Shown: piece by piece, positions 1-6,404 of the stretch | Numbering within the stretch: position 1 is the first letter of the stretch | Layout: the number at the start of each line of letters is the position of its first letter | From: an uncultured Ruaniaceae bacterium | GTDB lineage: Bacteria; Actinomycetota; Actinomycetes; Actinomycetales; Beutenbergiaceae | Direction of reading: 5' to 3' | Assembly (NCBI GenBank): GCA_947251855.1 | Contig: CAMXUZ010000002.1 | Location: 1 to 8,152 of the forward strand | DNA: 8,152 bases | Program-made: the position numbers and the translations under genes | The notes under the pieces: model-generated | Seen by the model: the letters and a program-made list of their open reading frames with translations, nothing else | The model's database searches: none | Told to the model about the DNA's origin: nothing

Positions 1-987
1 CCCGCCGGCGGTCACGACGAACCTCGAGCGCACCCCGGTGATGGCGACGAGCCCGACGTTCTGGGAGAACGAGGCCTGGGTGAAGGTGTTGAACACCGGC
101 GCGAGGACGGAGGAGACCATGTCGGAGCGCAGCCCGTCGGCGATCCGTTTCCGGCCGACCTTCGTTCCGACGACCTCTCCCACGGCGAGCATGTCCGCCG
201 TCGCCTCGGTCATGTTGACGAGGTTGACGATGACGAGGGAAAGGATCGCCCCGACGGCGAAGGTCGGCGCCCCGAACGCGAACGGTTTGGGCGCGGCGAC
301 GATCTCGCCGGTCATCACGCCGGAGAGGTCGGCGATCCCGAGGATCGCGGCGGCCGCGGTGCCGATGATGATCGCGAGCAGGATCGCCAGCCGGGAAAGG
401 ATCGCTATGCCGGATTTCGAAAGGATGAGGACGACGAGCAGCGTGCCCGCGGCGAGGAGAAGGTTCTCCACCGAGGCGTAGTCGGCGGTCCCTTCCAGGG
501 CGGCGCCGCCGGCCGCCCAGTCCGCCCCGACGGGCATGAGGCTCAGGCCGATCGTCGTGATGACGATCCCGGTGACGATCGGCGGGAAGAATTTGAGGAT
601 CTGGGCGAAGAACGGCACGGCGATGAGGGCGACGACGCTCGCGACGAGCACCGCGCCGAACACCTCGGGCAGGCCGCCCCCGCCCTGGAGGATCACGAGC
701 ATGGAGGCGACGCCGGAGAAGGACACCCCTTGGACCAGCGGCAGCTGGGAACCGAAGAACGGGAGCCCCCACGATTGCAGCATCGTGCCGAGCCCGCCGA
801 CGAACATCGCCCCGGCGAGCAGGATGGAGATTCCGGCGGCATCCAGGCCCGCGGCCGCGCCGATGATCAGCGGCGGCGCGATCGCGCCGCCGTACAGCGT
901 GAGCACGTGTTGGAAACCGAACGCGAAGCTCTGCCCCACGCCCAGCCGCGCGTCCTCCGGCCGTTTCACCATTGTCGTCTCTGACAC
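1..987 (-). CDS. NCS2 family purine (xanthine/uric acid type) permease, C-terminus beyond window
   Basis: Inner-membrane symporter of the nucleobase-cation symporter 2 (NAT/NCS2) family, which imports purine bases. The 329 visible residues are very hydrophobic with many membrane spans. Family hallmarks seen: the first-span histidine in FGFQHVLTLYGG (His27), the QLPLVQGVSF segment (about 81-90), a conserved acidic site in NMTEATADM (Glu261), and the NAT signature Q-N-x-G-x(4)-T-G at 309-318 (SQNVGLVAITGVRSR). A Gln first and Gly last in that signature fit the xanthine/uric acid clade rather than uracil carriers such as UraA, so the substrate is inferred. I chose GTG at 987 because AGGGGG lies six bases upstream and an in-frame stop directly precedes it; ATG at 972 is the alternative and has a weaker ribosome site. 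Families of this type are usually 430-480 residues, so roughly 100-150 residues are missing at the left edge. It is transcribed divergently from the gene at 1161. Confidence 0.93.
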   Translation of the reverse strand, partial: MSETTMVKRPEDARLGVGQSFAFGFQHVLTLYGGAIAPPLIIGAAAGLDAAGISILLAGAMFVGGLGTMLQSWGLPFFGSQLPLVQGVSFSGVASMLVILQGGGGLPEVFGAVLVASVVALIAVPFFAQILKFFPPIVTGIVITTIGLSLMPVGADWAAGGAALEGTADYASVENLLLAAGTLLVVLILSKSGIAILSRLAILLAIIIGTAAAAILGIADLSGVMTGEIVAAPKPFAFGAPTFAVGAILSLVIVNLVNMTEATADMLAVGEVVGTKVGRKRIADGLRSDMVSSVLAPVFNTFTQASFSQNVGLVAITGVRSRFVVTAGG

Positions 988-1066
988 TCAGGGCCCCCTA
1001 GCGCCTAGCGATGTGGAAACGGTCAACAATCTAGCAGCTGACAAGGGTTTATGGGTCGATTCCCGG

Positions 1067-1100
1067 AACCGGGGGCGCCCGCGGAGGCGCGCGCCCGGTT
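1067..1100. repeat. GC-rich inverted repeat in divergent intergenic region
   Basis: AACCGGG (1067-1073) is complementary to CCCGGTT (1094-1100). With a two-base bulge at 1074-1075 the stem extends through CGC (1076-1078) paired with GCG (1091-1093), leaving a loop of about twelve bases. No T-run follows on either strand, so it does not look like an intrinsic terminator. It could be an operator or a leader hairpin, but it may simply reflect local GC richness. Confidence 0.35.
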
Positions 1101-1146
1101 GCTAAAGTGTTGGTCGAAGCTTGTGCGAACTTGGCTCGGCAGATAC

Positions 1147-1153
1147 AGGAAGG
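1147..1153 (+). promoter_or_regulatory. Ribosome binding site deciding the 1161 start
   Basis: AGGAAGG sits seven bases before ATG 1161. It supports that start over the GTG at 1107, which would add 18 residues and has no comparable site. Confidence 0.7.
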
Positions 1154-1160
1154 CGCCGCG

Positions 1161-2201
1161 ATGACGCACCCTCCTCAGGGGTGGTACCCCGCCCCGGAGT
1201 CAGCACACCGATCCCGGTGCGGGCCGGCGGCCAGGCCCCCGGCGTGGACGAAGGCGACCACCGCGACGCTCCTCGCCTGCCTCCTGCTCACCATCGCGGC
1301 CCCGGCCGGTTCGGCGGTGCTCGTGCAACGCGCCCACGCCGAGAACGACGAAGAACCCGTGCGGGTCCTCGATGGTTTCCTCGAGGCAGCGCTACGCGGG
1401 GACCGCGGGTGGGAGGCGTTCGCCGCCCCTCGGATCGCCGAGGAGTTCGCGGTCAGTGACCCCTTCCGCGGCGAGCGCTCGACCGCGCAGGCGCTGGAGA
1501 TGGACATCGAGTACTCCATCTTGGATTTCCGCCTCTCTGCCCACAACACGGAACGGTCCCACTACGCCCAGGCACTCGTGGAGTTCACGTACGACTACGC
1601 GGTCCTCGAGGAACGCCACCACGCTTCGGTCGTTCAACTCATCTGGCTCACCCGGCCGTTCTACTACCCGGGCCGCGACGGCCCCGCGACTCCTGCGCCG
1701 GCATCAGAACCCGAGCGGGTCGGCCCGTGGAAGGTGACGGCGATCGGGGCGGCGGGTGAGGAGCACGAGCGGCAGGGGCCGCCGCGTTCCACCACGAGCC
1801 TGGAGGCCACCGAAGCGCCGGAGGGCGACACGCTTCACTGCGGCTCCCCCGCAGCCGTGTTGGCGGAGATGTCGGAGAGCTCCCGAAGGACCAATTCTGC
1901 CGTCTCCTCCTGCCTCTACGGGGAGGACGGCGCGTTCGCCGGCGGCGAGGAGATCTCTCGTGAGGATCTGGGCAAGGTGTTCCCTCTCATCGATGAGTTC
2001 CGCGAGCGCACCCTCCCCGAGGAGCTCGTACACATCCGCACCGGCGCGAACGACACGGCGCAGGTGTTCGCACCGTTCGAGCAGTACCTCATCCCCGCTG
2101 GCGAAGAGGACTACGTGCTCACCATCGCCCCGCTCACCGATGGCGAGGAGACGGTGTACCGGGTCATCAGCATCCAAGAGCTGCAGGTGCCCCGCCCGTG
2201 A
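1161..2201 (+). CDS. Membrane-anchored two-domain protein of unknown function
   Basis: Not a family I can name. The 346-residue product has a short cytoplasmic N-terminus, one hydrophobic segment (about 33-56, ATTATLLACLLLTIAAPAG and following), then an extracytoplasmic part. The N-terminus carries GWYPAP (7-12) and a trailing PAWT (27-30), which resembles a decayed DUF2510 motif (GWYPDP...WDG..WT) seen before the membrane span in many actinobacterial proteins. Residues 66-198 look like an alpha+beta, NTF2-like domain (VLDGFLEAALRGDRGWEAF at the start, GPWKVTAIGA at the end). A low-complexity linker leads to a second domain (about 222-346) with two cysteines (227 and 251) that could form a disulfide outside the cell. 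The stop overlaps the GTG of the following metallopeptidase by four bases, so the two are co-translated and probably act together at the cell surface. Function is inferred only from this context. Confidence 0.85.
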   Translation: MTHPPQGWYPAPESAHRSRCGPAARPPAWTKATTATLLACLLLTIAAPAGSAVLVQRAHAENDEEPVRVLDGFLEAALRGDRGWEAFAAPRIAEEFAVSDPFRGERSTAQALEMDIEYSILDFRLSAHNTERSHYAQALVEFTYDYAVLEERHHASVVQLIWLTRPFYYPGRDGPATPAPASEPERVGPWKVTAIGAAGEEHERQGPPRSTTSLEATEAPEGDTLHCGSPAAVLAEMSESSRRTNSAVSSCLYGEDGAFAGGEEISREDLGKVFPLIDEFRERTLPEELVHIRTGANDTAQVFAPFEQYLIPAGEEDYVLTIAPLTDGEETVYRVISIQELQVPRP

Positions 2202-3529
2202 GCACCCAACCGAGACCGGTGAACCGGCGTGCCCGCACCGCCCGGATCGTCATCGCCGCCCTCACCCTCGCCGTCCTCGGCCTGCTCGCGGTGGTGGTGA
2301 GACTCTCGTGGCCGGCGACCTATCCGGAGGCGCCCTGGGCGGAACTGCCCCCAGAGGAGGCGGGCGCGCCGTGGACCTCGTCGGACGACACCTACCGCGC
2401 ACCGGAATCGGACCGGCTCGATGACGGCTGGCACGCGCTGAACACCGCGATGCGGGAGAAGGATCGCGAGGCGTTCCTCGCCTTCGCTTCCGGGGAGGCG
2501 GAGGAACAGATGGCGCGGTGGTGGGACAACACCTCCCGGATCGGGTGGGACACCGCCTACATGCTCCCGGCCGGCGGTCACTCCGAGCCGGTGAGGGAAG
2601 TCTTCCTCGGTGCCGAGTTAGCGTTCTCCGCCAGTCCCGCTCGCGGCTCGGGAAGCCCGGACGCGGGCCTGCGCCTCACCCAGGGTTTTCCCTATCACGT
2701 CACGGTGGAGGGAGAAGGGATGGACCTGCAGATCACCTCCCTCGAGCCCGTCTACGAGATGCCCTGGGACCAGGGCGAACTCCACGTGGTCACGCGCGAG
2801 CACGTCGTGCTGTACGGGTTGGCGGATGAGGCGGACCTCGTCGAGGCGACGGCGGACGACGCCGAGCGGGCCGCCGTCATCGCCCTCGAATCGATCGAGC
2901 GGCTCAGCGGGCAGACCTACACCGACGGGTTCGTCTCGGCGATCACGAACGACGAGGAGCGCTTCCTGGAGTGGCAATGGTCGCCGGGGATCGACGCCGC
3001 GGGTTTCGCCCGGCCGACCAGCCGTCCGTTCACGAGTGACTACCTGCCGGTCGACGTCGCCGTGGGTGAGGAATCGTCGGGGATGTTGGTGATGCTGGGC
3101 CCCGGGAGCGCGGACCAGCACCTGTCCACCTTCGTGCACGAGTTCGGCCACGCGCTTCACTACCTCGCCCAACCCGTCGAGAGTGGCAGGGGCGATCTCT
3201 CCGCGAGCGAAGGGTTCGCCCGCTTCTTCGAGGAGTACTCGGGCGTGGAAGACATCTACTACGACTTCCGGGTGAAGAACATCGTCGCGACCGAGGGGCT
3301 GGAGTCCTTCTCCGCCGACGCGCTGCGCGACGCGGGGAACCCGGACCGGGTGGCCATCGCCTACGCCGCGGCGGGTCTGTATTTCCGGTTCGTCGATGAA
3401 ACGGGCGGGGATGCCTGGCAGGTCGCGCTCGATGCGTTCCACTCCGGTGCGGGGTTGGAGGCCGCGATCGACTCGGCCGGGCCCGAATTCAGCGAATCGG
3501 CGTGGCAGGCCTGGGTCGCGTCCTTATGA
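2198..3529 (+). CDS. Membrane-anchored gluzincin-type zinc metallopeptidase
   Basis: Predicted zinc-dependent peptidase held at the outer face of the membrane. The 443-residue product has a positively charged N-terminus, a single span at about 16-36 (ARIVIAALTLAVLGLLAVVV) and a large extracytoplasmic part. Residues 74-190 (starting DDGWHALNTAMREKDREAF) resemble an NTF2-like domain. The C-terminal part has the zinc motif HEFGH at 314-318, with His314 and His318 as ligands and Glu315 catalytic. A glutamate nineteen residues later (Glu338 in SASEGFARFFEEY) is the expected third ligand; this spacing is close to the HEXXH-X18-E of M1-like gluzincins. The start is a GTG overlapping the previous stop as GTGA, implying translational coupling. 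I cannot assign a MEROPS family or a substrate. The following gene converges on it, so this is the last gene of its operon. Confidence 0.88.
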   Translation: MSTQPRPVNRRARTARIVIAALTLAVLGLLAVVVRLSWPATYPEAPWAELPPEEAGAPWTSSDDTYRAPESDRLDDGWHALNTAMREKDREAFLAFASGEAEEQMARWWDNTSRIGWDTAYMLPAGGHSEPVREVFLGAELAFSASPARGSGSPDAGLRLTQGFPYHVTVEGEGMDLQITSLEPVYEMPWDQGELHVVTREHVVLYGLADEADLVEATADDAERAAVIALESIERLSGQTYTDGFVSAITNDEERFLEWQWSPGIDAAGFARPTSRPFTSDYLPVDVAVGEESSGMLVMLGPGSADQHLSTFVHEFGHALHYLAQPVESGRGDLSASEGFARFFEEYSGVEDIYYDFRVKNIVATEGLESFSADALRDAGNPDRVAIAYAAAGLYFRFVDETGGDAWQVALDAFHSGAGLEAAIDSAGPEFSESAWQAWVASL

Positions 3530-3530
3530 A

Positions 3531-3555
3531 CACCCCGGGGTGAAACAGTCCCCGG
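3531..3555. terminator. Possible bidirectional terminator between convergent genes
   Basis: A perfect 12-base palindrome, CACCCCGGGGTG (3531-3542), starts two bases after the metallopeptidase stop. An alternative hairpin pairs CCGGGG (3535-3540) with CCCCGG (3550-3555) around a nine-base loop. There is no T-tract. Its place in the 35-base gap between convergent genes is the main reason to propose termination. Confidence 0.35.
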
Positions 3556-3564
3556 CCGGTGGGC

Positions 3565-4230
3565 TCAGACCGGTAGCACGGCGCCGTTGACGACGCCCGC
3601 GCCCGGGGAAGCGAGGAACAGGTAGGTGGCCGCGAGGTCGGCCGGCGTGGGCCAACGGTCATGGTCGGCGTCGGGCATCGCCGCCCGGTTGGCGGGGGTG
3701 TCGATGATCGCCGGACTCACCGCGTTGACGCGGATCTGCGTGCCGGCCACGTCCCGGGCGGCCATCTGCACCAGGTGCAGGACGCCGGCCTTACTCACCG
3801 AGTACGCGAAACCGGCACCCGCCGGAGCCGTGGCGGCGCGGCTCGCTGTGTGGACCAAGCGGCCCTGCCCCTCCTTCGCGAAGGATTGCAGGGTGCACTT
3901 CGTGACGATGGCTGCGCTGAGGAGATTGAGCTGCAACTGGGCCTCGAGTTCGGCGACGTCGAGCTCGGCGAGGGCGCCCCGCGGGGCGAACCCCCCGACG
4001 GTGTTGATCACCGCCCACGGCGTGGGCACTCGGGCAAACAACGCGGCGGCGCTGCTCTCGTCGGTGAGGTCGGCGCTCTCGTACCGTACCCCGGGCAGCT
4101 CCGCATTCCCGGGCGAGCGGCTCACCGCGAGGACGTCGGCACCGGCGCCGGCGAACGCCGTCACCAACCCCCGGCCGCGGGCGCCGTTCGCCCCGGTGGT
4201 GAGTATCGATTTTCCGCGTAGATCCGACAT
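3565..4230 (-). CDS. Short-chain dehydrogenase/reductase (SDR) family oxidoreductase
   Basis: NAD(P)-dependent cytosolic oxidoreductase with a Rossmann fold; the substrate is not predictable. In the 221-residue product the cofactor loop is TGANGARGRG (12-21), followed by an adenine-ring aspartate in ADLTD (Asp54) and the NTVGG segment (76-80) that takes the place of the usual NNAG. The catalytic set is complete: Asn102, Ser130 (HTASR), Tyr143 and Lys147 (YSVSK). IRVNAVSPAIIDTP (167-179) is the usual post-catalytic segment. The glycine loop is unusual: TGxxGxxGxG rather than TGxxxGxG. The protein is a little shorter than the classical ~250 residues and ends tightly at LPV. ATG 4230 was chosen because AGGGG lies seven bases upstream and the protein then begins just before the first Rossmann strand; the longer reading from 4365 would add 45 non-SDR residues and run over the start of the divergent exonuclease gene. 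It appears monocistronic. Confidence 0.9.
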   Translation of the reverse strand: MSDLRGKSILTTGANGARGRGLVTAFAGAGADVLAVSRSPGNAELPGVRYESADLTDESSAAALFARVPTPWAVINTVGGFAPRGALAELDVAELEAQLQLNLLSAAIVTKCTLQSFAKEGQGRLVHTASRAATAPAGAGFAYSVSKAGVLHLVQMAARDVAGTQIRVNAVSPAIIDTPANRAAMPDADHDRWPTPADLAATYLFLASPGAGVVNGAVLPV

Positions 4231-4353
4231 CGCTGCCCCTAAGCCTTCGCTCTTCGTAGCCTCGACGATAGCCGAGGAGGATTTGCCCGCCTCGTGCGGT
4301 GCGCAGACCGGGCGTGTCAGCGCAAGCCGGTACATTGATGGTGGAGGTAAACG
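4231..4353. promoter_or_regulatory. Divergent intergenic region between SDR and exonuclease genes
   Basis: These 123 bases separate divergent genes and must contain both start regions. The minus strand has -10-like TATCGT (4270-4265) and TACGAA (4258-4253) hexamers for the dehydrogenase. On the plus strand TACATT (4331-4336) is -10-like but lies so close to the ribosome site that it is doubtful. GGAGGT (4343-4348) is a strong ribosome site five bases before ATG 4354. No clear inverted repeat is visible. Confidence 0.4.
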
Positions 4354-5061
4354 ATGGCATGGCACGTGGGCCCGCTGTTAGGGTTCGATACGGAAACGAC
4401 CGGGGTGGATGTGTTCACCGATCGGGTGGTGACGGCGGCGACCGTCCTCACCGAGGACGGCAGCGACGAGGTGAGGACCTGGCTCGTCGATCCGGGTGTG
4501 GAGATTCCCGCGGGGGCTGCTGCGGTGCACGGGATCACCACCGAGCACGCGGCCTCCCACGGGCGCGCACCGCGCGAGGCGCTCTGGGAGATCTCCCAGC
4601 AGCTCCACGACGCGATGGCCAACAACATCCCGGTGGTCGGGTTCAACGTCGCGTTCGACCTCACGCTCCTGGAATCGGAACTCGCCCGGCACGAGTTACC
4701 CACGCTCGCCGCCCGGCTCGGGCGCCCGCTCGCGCCGATCATCGACCCACTCGTGCTCGACCGCGGGTTGGACCGATACCGGCGCGGAAAGCGGACGTTG
4801 GAGTTCCTCTGCGCCCACTACGACGTGGCCACCGGAGCGCTGCACGACGCGGGTGAGGATGTTCGTGCCACGCTCGGTGTGCTCGGCGCGATCGCCGGGC
4901 GGTACGCGGACATCGTGTCGATGACGCTGGAGGACCTGCACACGTGGCAGGTGAGCAAGCACCGCGAGTGGGCCGAAAGCTTCAACTCCTGGCGGCAGAG
5001 CAAAGGTTTCGCCGGCCCGGGCGCCTCACCGCATTGGCCCGTGCAACTGGTCGAGTCGTGA
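4354..5061 (+). CDS. DEDDh-family 3'-5' exonuclease (DnaQ-like)
   Basis: Metal-dependent exonuclease of the RNase T/DnaQ superfamily that removes nucleotides from 3' ends; here probably a repair or processing enzyme rather than the polymerase proofreading subunit. All three Exo motifs are visible in 235 residues. Exo I is FDTETTG with Asp12 and Glu14. Exo II is NVAFDLTLLESE with Asp102. Exo III is HDAGEDVRATLG with His164 and Asp169, which places it in the DEDDh branch. The N-terminal WHVGPLLGFDTETTG pattern is typical of stand-alone exonucleases in actinobacteria, from memory of the family. Residues beyond about 190 form a charged tail without a recognised domain (no BRCT or UvrC-like fusion). 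ATG 4354 is supported by GGAGGT five bases upstream. The stop overlaps the GTG start of the next gene as GTGA, so the two proteins are coupled. Confidence 0.93.
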   Translation: MAWHVGPLLGFDTETTGVDVFTDRVVTAATVLTEDGSDEVRTWLVDPGVEIPAGAAAVHGITTEHAASHGRAPREALWEISQQLHDAMANNIPVVGFNVAFDLTLLESELARHELPTLAARLGRPLAPIIDPLVLDRGLDRYRRGKRTLEFLCAHYDVATGALHDAGEDVRATLGVLGAIAGRYADIVSMTLEDLHTWQVSKHREWAESFNSWRQSKGFAGPGASPHWPVQLVES

Positions 5062-6368
5062 ACGTCGCGGCCGCCCCCTTCGCGCCGCTCGTCGAGCGAT
5101 TGGGGATCGACGAGTACCTCGTTGCCGATCATCACCTCATCCCCCGGGCGGTTGCCCTCGCCGTCGTGGCGAAGCTCGGTTTCGACGAGGACGTCAACCT
5201 CAACGGCACCTCCCACGCGATCCTCGCGGACGTCTTCGAGGTCGCTGGGCGCCCGCAGGCGGCAGATAGCCTTGAGCGTCGCGACCTCCAGGCGGCGGTG
5301 GCCGAGCTCGTCGATCTCCTCGATACATTCCCGCAGCTCGCGCCTGCCCGGCCGCTGAAATCCACGCTCTGGGATCATTCCCCGGCGCTGCTGGCCACCT
5401 CGAAACTGGACGCGGTCAACCGGATCAGCGCGCTCACCGCCAGCGGGCCGGAGTCCCTGGGCCCGGGGTCGAAGGAACGCCGCTCCGTCTTTGAGAACCT
5501 CTACCGCGGACTCGGGTTCGGTCAGCCCTCCCCATCCCACTCCAAACCGCAGCTCGCGGGGGAGATGCTCGAGCGCCTCGGCGGAGAGTGGGACAATTCG
5601 TGCTGGTCGAGCGGCTATACCGTCACCCTTGAAGGGCTGAACCGGCTCCTGCTCCTCGCCTCGTTCCGCCTCGGGGCGCGCACCCCTCAAGCCCCCACGC
5701 CCGCGCGGGAGGCGCAGCTGCTCCTCGCGCACCTTGCGCAGGTGCTGCGCGGCCCTGCGGGCCTCACCGAACCCTGGTCCGGGCGGTCAAGTGTTGACCG
5801 GATGCTCGCGGCCGCTTACCGCCACGCCCGGCACACCGAATGGGCGGGCTGGTTCTTCGAATTCCTTGCCCTCGATTCGCTCATCGAGGAGTTCGGCGGC
5901 GGCCCCCACGTCGTGGAGCCGGTGACGTTCGATTACAAAGCCAACTACATCTGGGATCTGAAGACCCACTCCCGGAACCAGAAAGAGATCCTTCTCCTCA
6001 ACGACCAACGGGCGGTCAACGCGGCCGTCGGCCAGGGCGGGGGGCTGGGGTTCATCGTTCTGCACGGTGAACCCGGCTTCGACGGGGAGCCCGAGTTCTG
6101 GCGCTGGCATAAGCAGATGCGCGCCGGTCGCGAGCTCAGCGACGCCGAGCTCGTGCGGGGCCCGGGCAGCCGGCGGCTGAAAACCAGCTTCCGCCCCCTC
6201 TCCCTGGAGGCGTATTGGCTCGACGCCGATGCGCTCCGCGACGGCTCGGCACTGCGCCCGTTCCGGCAGGGAAAGCAGGCGGACGGTTCGGCGCGGCATC
6301 CCAAATACCAACTTCACCTCAAGCGGGCCGAACACCTGCGGTTGCACTCGGTATCGCTCAGCCCGTAG
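5058..6368 (+). CDS. Putative PD-(D/E)XK-fold nuclease, restriction-endonuclease-like
   Basis: I do not recognise a named family with certainty. The 436-residue product divides into a mostly helical N-terminal half (1-240) and a C-terminal half with nuclease-like features. A helix with EWAGWFFEFLALDSLIEE (261-278, Glu268) is followed by a glycine turn and then FDYKANYIWDLKTHS (291-305). Asp292, Asp300 and Lys302 fit a D...(D/E)-x-K active site, with Glu268 as the helix acid common in this superfamily. Downstream are LNDQRAV (314-320), GLGFIVLHGE (329-338), FWRWHKQMR and a basic end with KTSFRPLSLEAYW. That order (acidic helix, DxK strand, later amphipathic strand) suits a type II-like restriction fold, which is an inference. 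GTG 5058 overlaps the exonuclease stop as GTGA; GTG 4944 would overlap it by more than 100 bases and is disfavoured. No methyltransferase gene is adjacent in the window. Confidence 0.82.
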   Translation: MNVAAAPFAPLVERLGIDEYLVADHHLIPRAVALAVVAKLGFDEDVNLNGTSHAILADVFEVAGRPQAADSLERRDLQAAVAELVDLLDTFPQLAPARPLKSTLWDHSPALLATSKLDAVNRISALTASGPESLGPGSKERRSVFENLYRGLGFGQPSPSHSKPQLAGEMLERLGGEWDNSCWSSGYTVTLEGLNRLLLLASFRLGARTPQAPTPAREAQLLLAHLAQVLRGPAGLTEPWSGRSSVDRMLAAAYRHARHTEWAGWFFEFLALDSLIEEFGGGPHVVEPVTFDYKANYIWDLKTHSRNQKEILLLNDQRAVNAAVGQGGGLGFIVLHGEPGFDGEPEFWRWHKQMRAGRELSDAELVRGPGSRRLKTSFRPLSLEAYWLDADALRDGSALRPFRQGKQADGSARHPKYQLHLKRAEHLRLHSVSLSP

Positions 6369-6371
6369 CCT

Positions 6372-6394
6372 CCCGGGCGAGGAACGCTCGCGGG
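6372..6394 (+). terminator. Weak hairpin after the nuclease gene
   Basis: GCGAG (6377-6381) pairs with CTCGC (6387-6391) around a five-base loop, and CCC (6372-6374) pairs with GGG (6392-6394) across a two-base bulge. It begins three bases after the stop at 6368 and lies between convergent genes. The following bases are not T-rich, so termination here is only a suggestion. Confidence 0.3.
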
Positions 6395-6404
6395 GCACTT
6401 GGGC

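Larger units (their letters stand above)
988..1160. promoter_or_regulatory. Divergent intergenic region between permease and membrane-protein operon
   Basis: This 173-base gap must carry promoters for both directions. For the permease, the minus strand shows TAGATT (1033-1028) as a possible -10 and TTGTCA (1044-1039) and TTGACC (1026-1021) as -35-like hexamers, but none pair at a good 16-18 base spacing, so no promoter is assigned firmly. A tandem 7-base repeat, CCTAGCG twice (997-1010), lies in the permease leader. A GC-rich inverted repeat (1067-1100) is listed separately. I see no purine riboswitch fold here. Confidence 0.4.

Noticed and set aside
988..1060. Purine riboswitch upstream of the permease
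   Set aside because: The short leader lacks the paired helices and conserved loop sequence of a purine aptamer, and the space before the GTG start is small.
536..1105. Plus-strand open frames across the permease (also 38-481)
   Set aside because: The opposite strand encodes a clear NCS2 permease with the NAT signature; these frames show no domain.
2618..3442. Long minus-strand open frame of 274 residues inside the metallopeptidase gene
   Set aside because: It lies opposite the HEFGH-containing protein, has an Arg-rich composition with no family pattern, and is explained by codon bias.
4231..4365. Longer SDR start at 4365
   Set aside because: It adds 45 residues with no SDR similarity and crosses the start of the divergent exonuclease, while ATG 4230 has its own ribosome site.
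4944..5057. Upstream GTG start for the nuclease-like protein
   Set aside because: It would overlap the exonuclease by over 100 bases and add an Arg-rich stretch that is the shadow of the exonuclease C-terminus; the GTGA overlap at 5058 is more economical.
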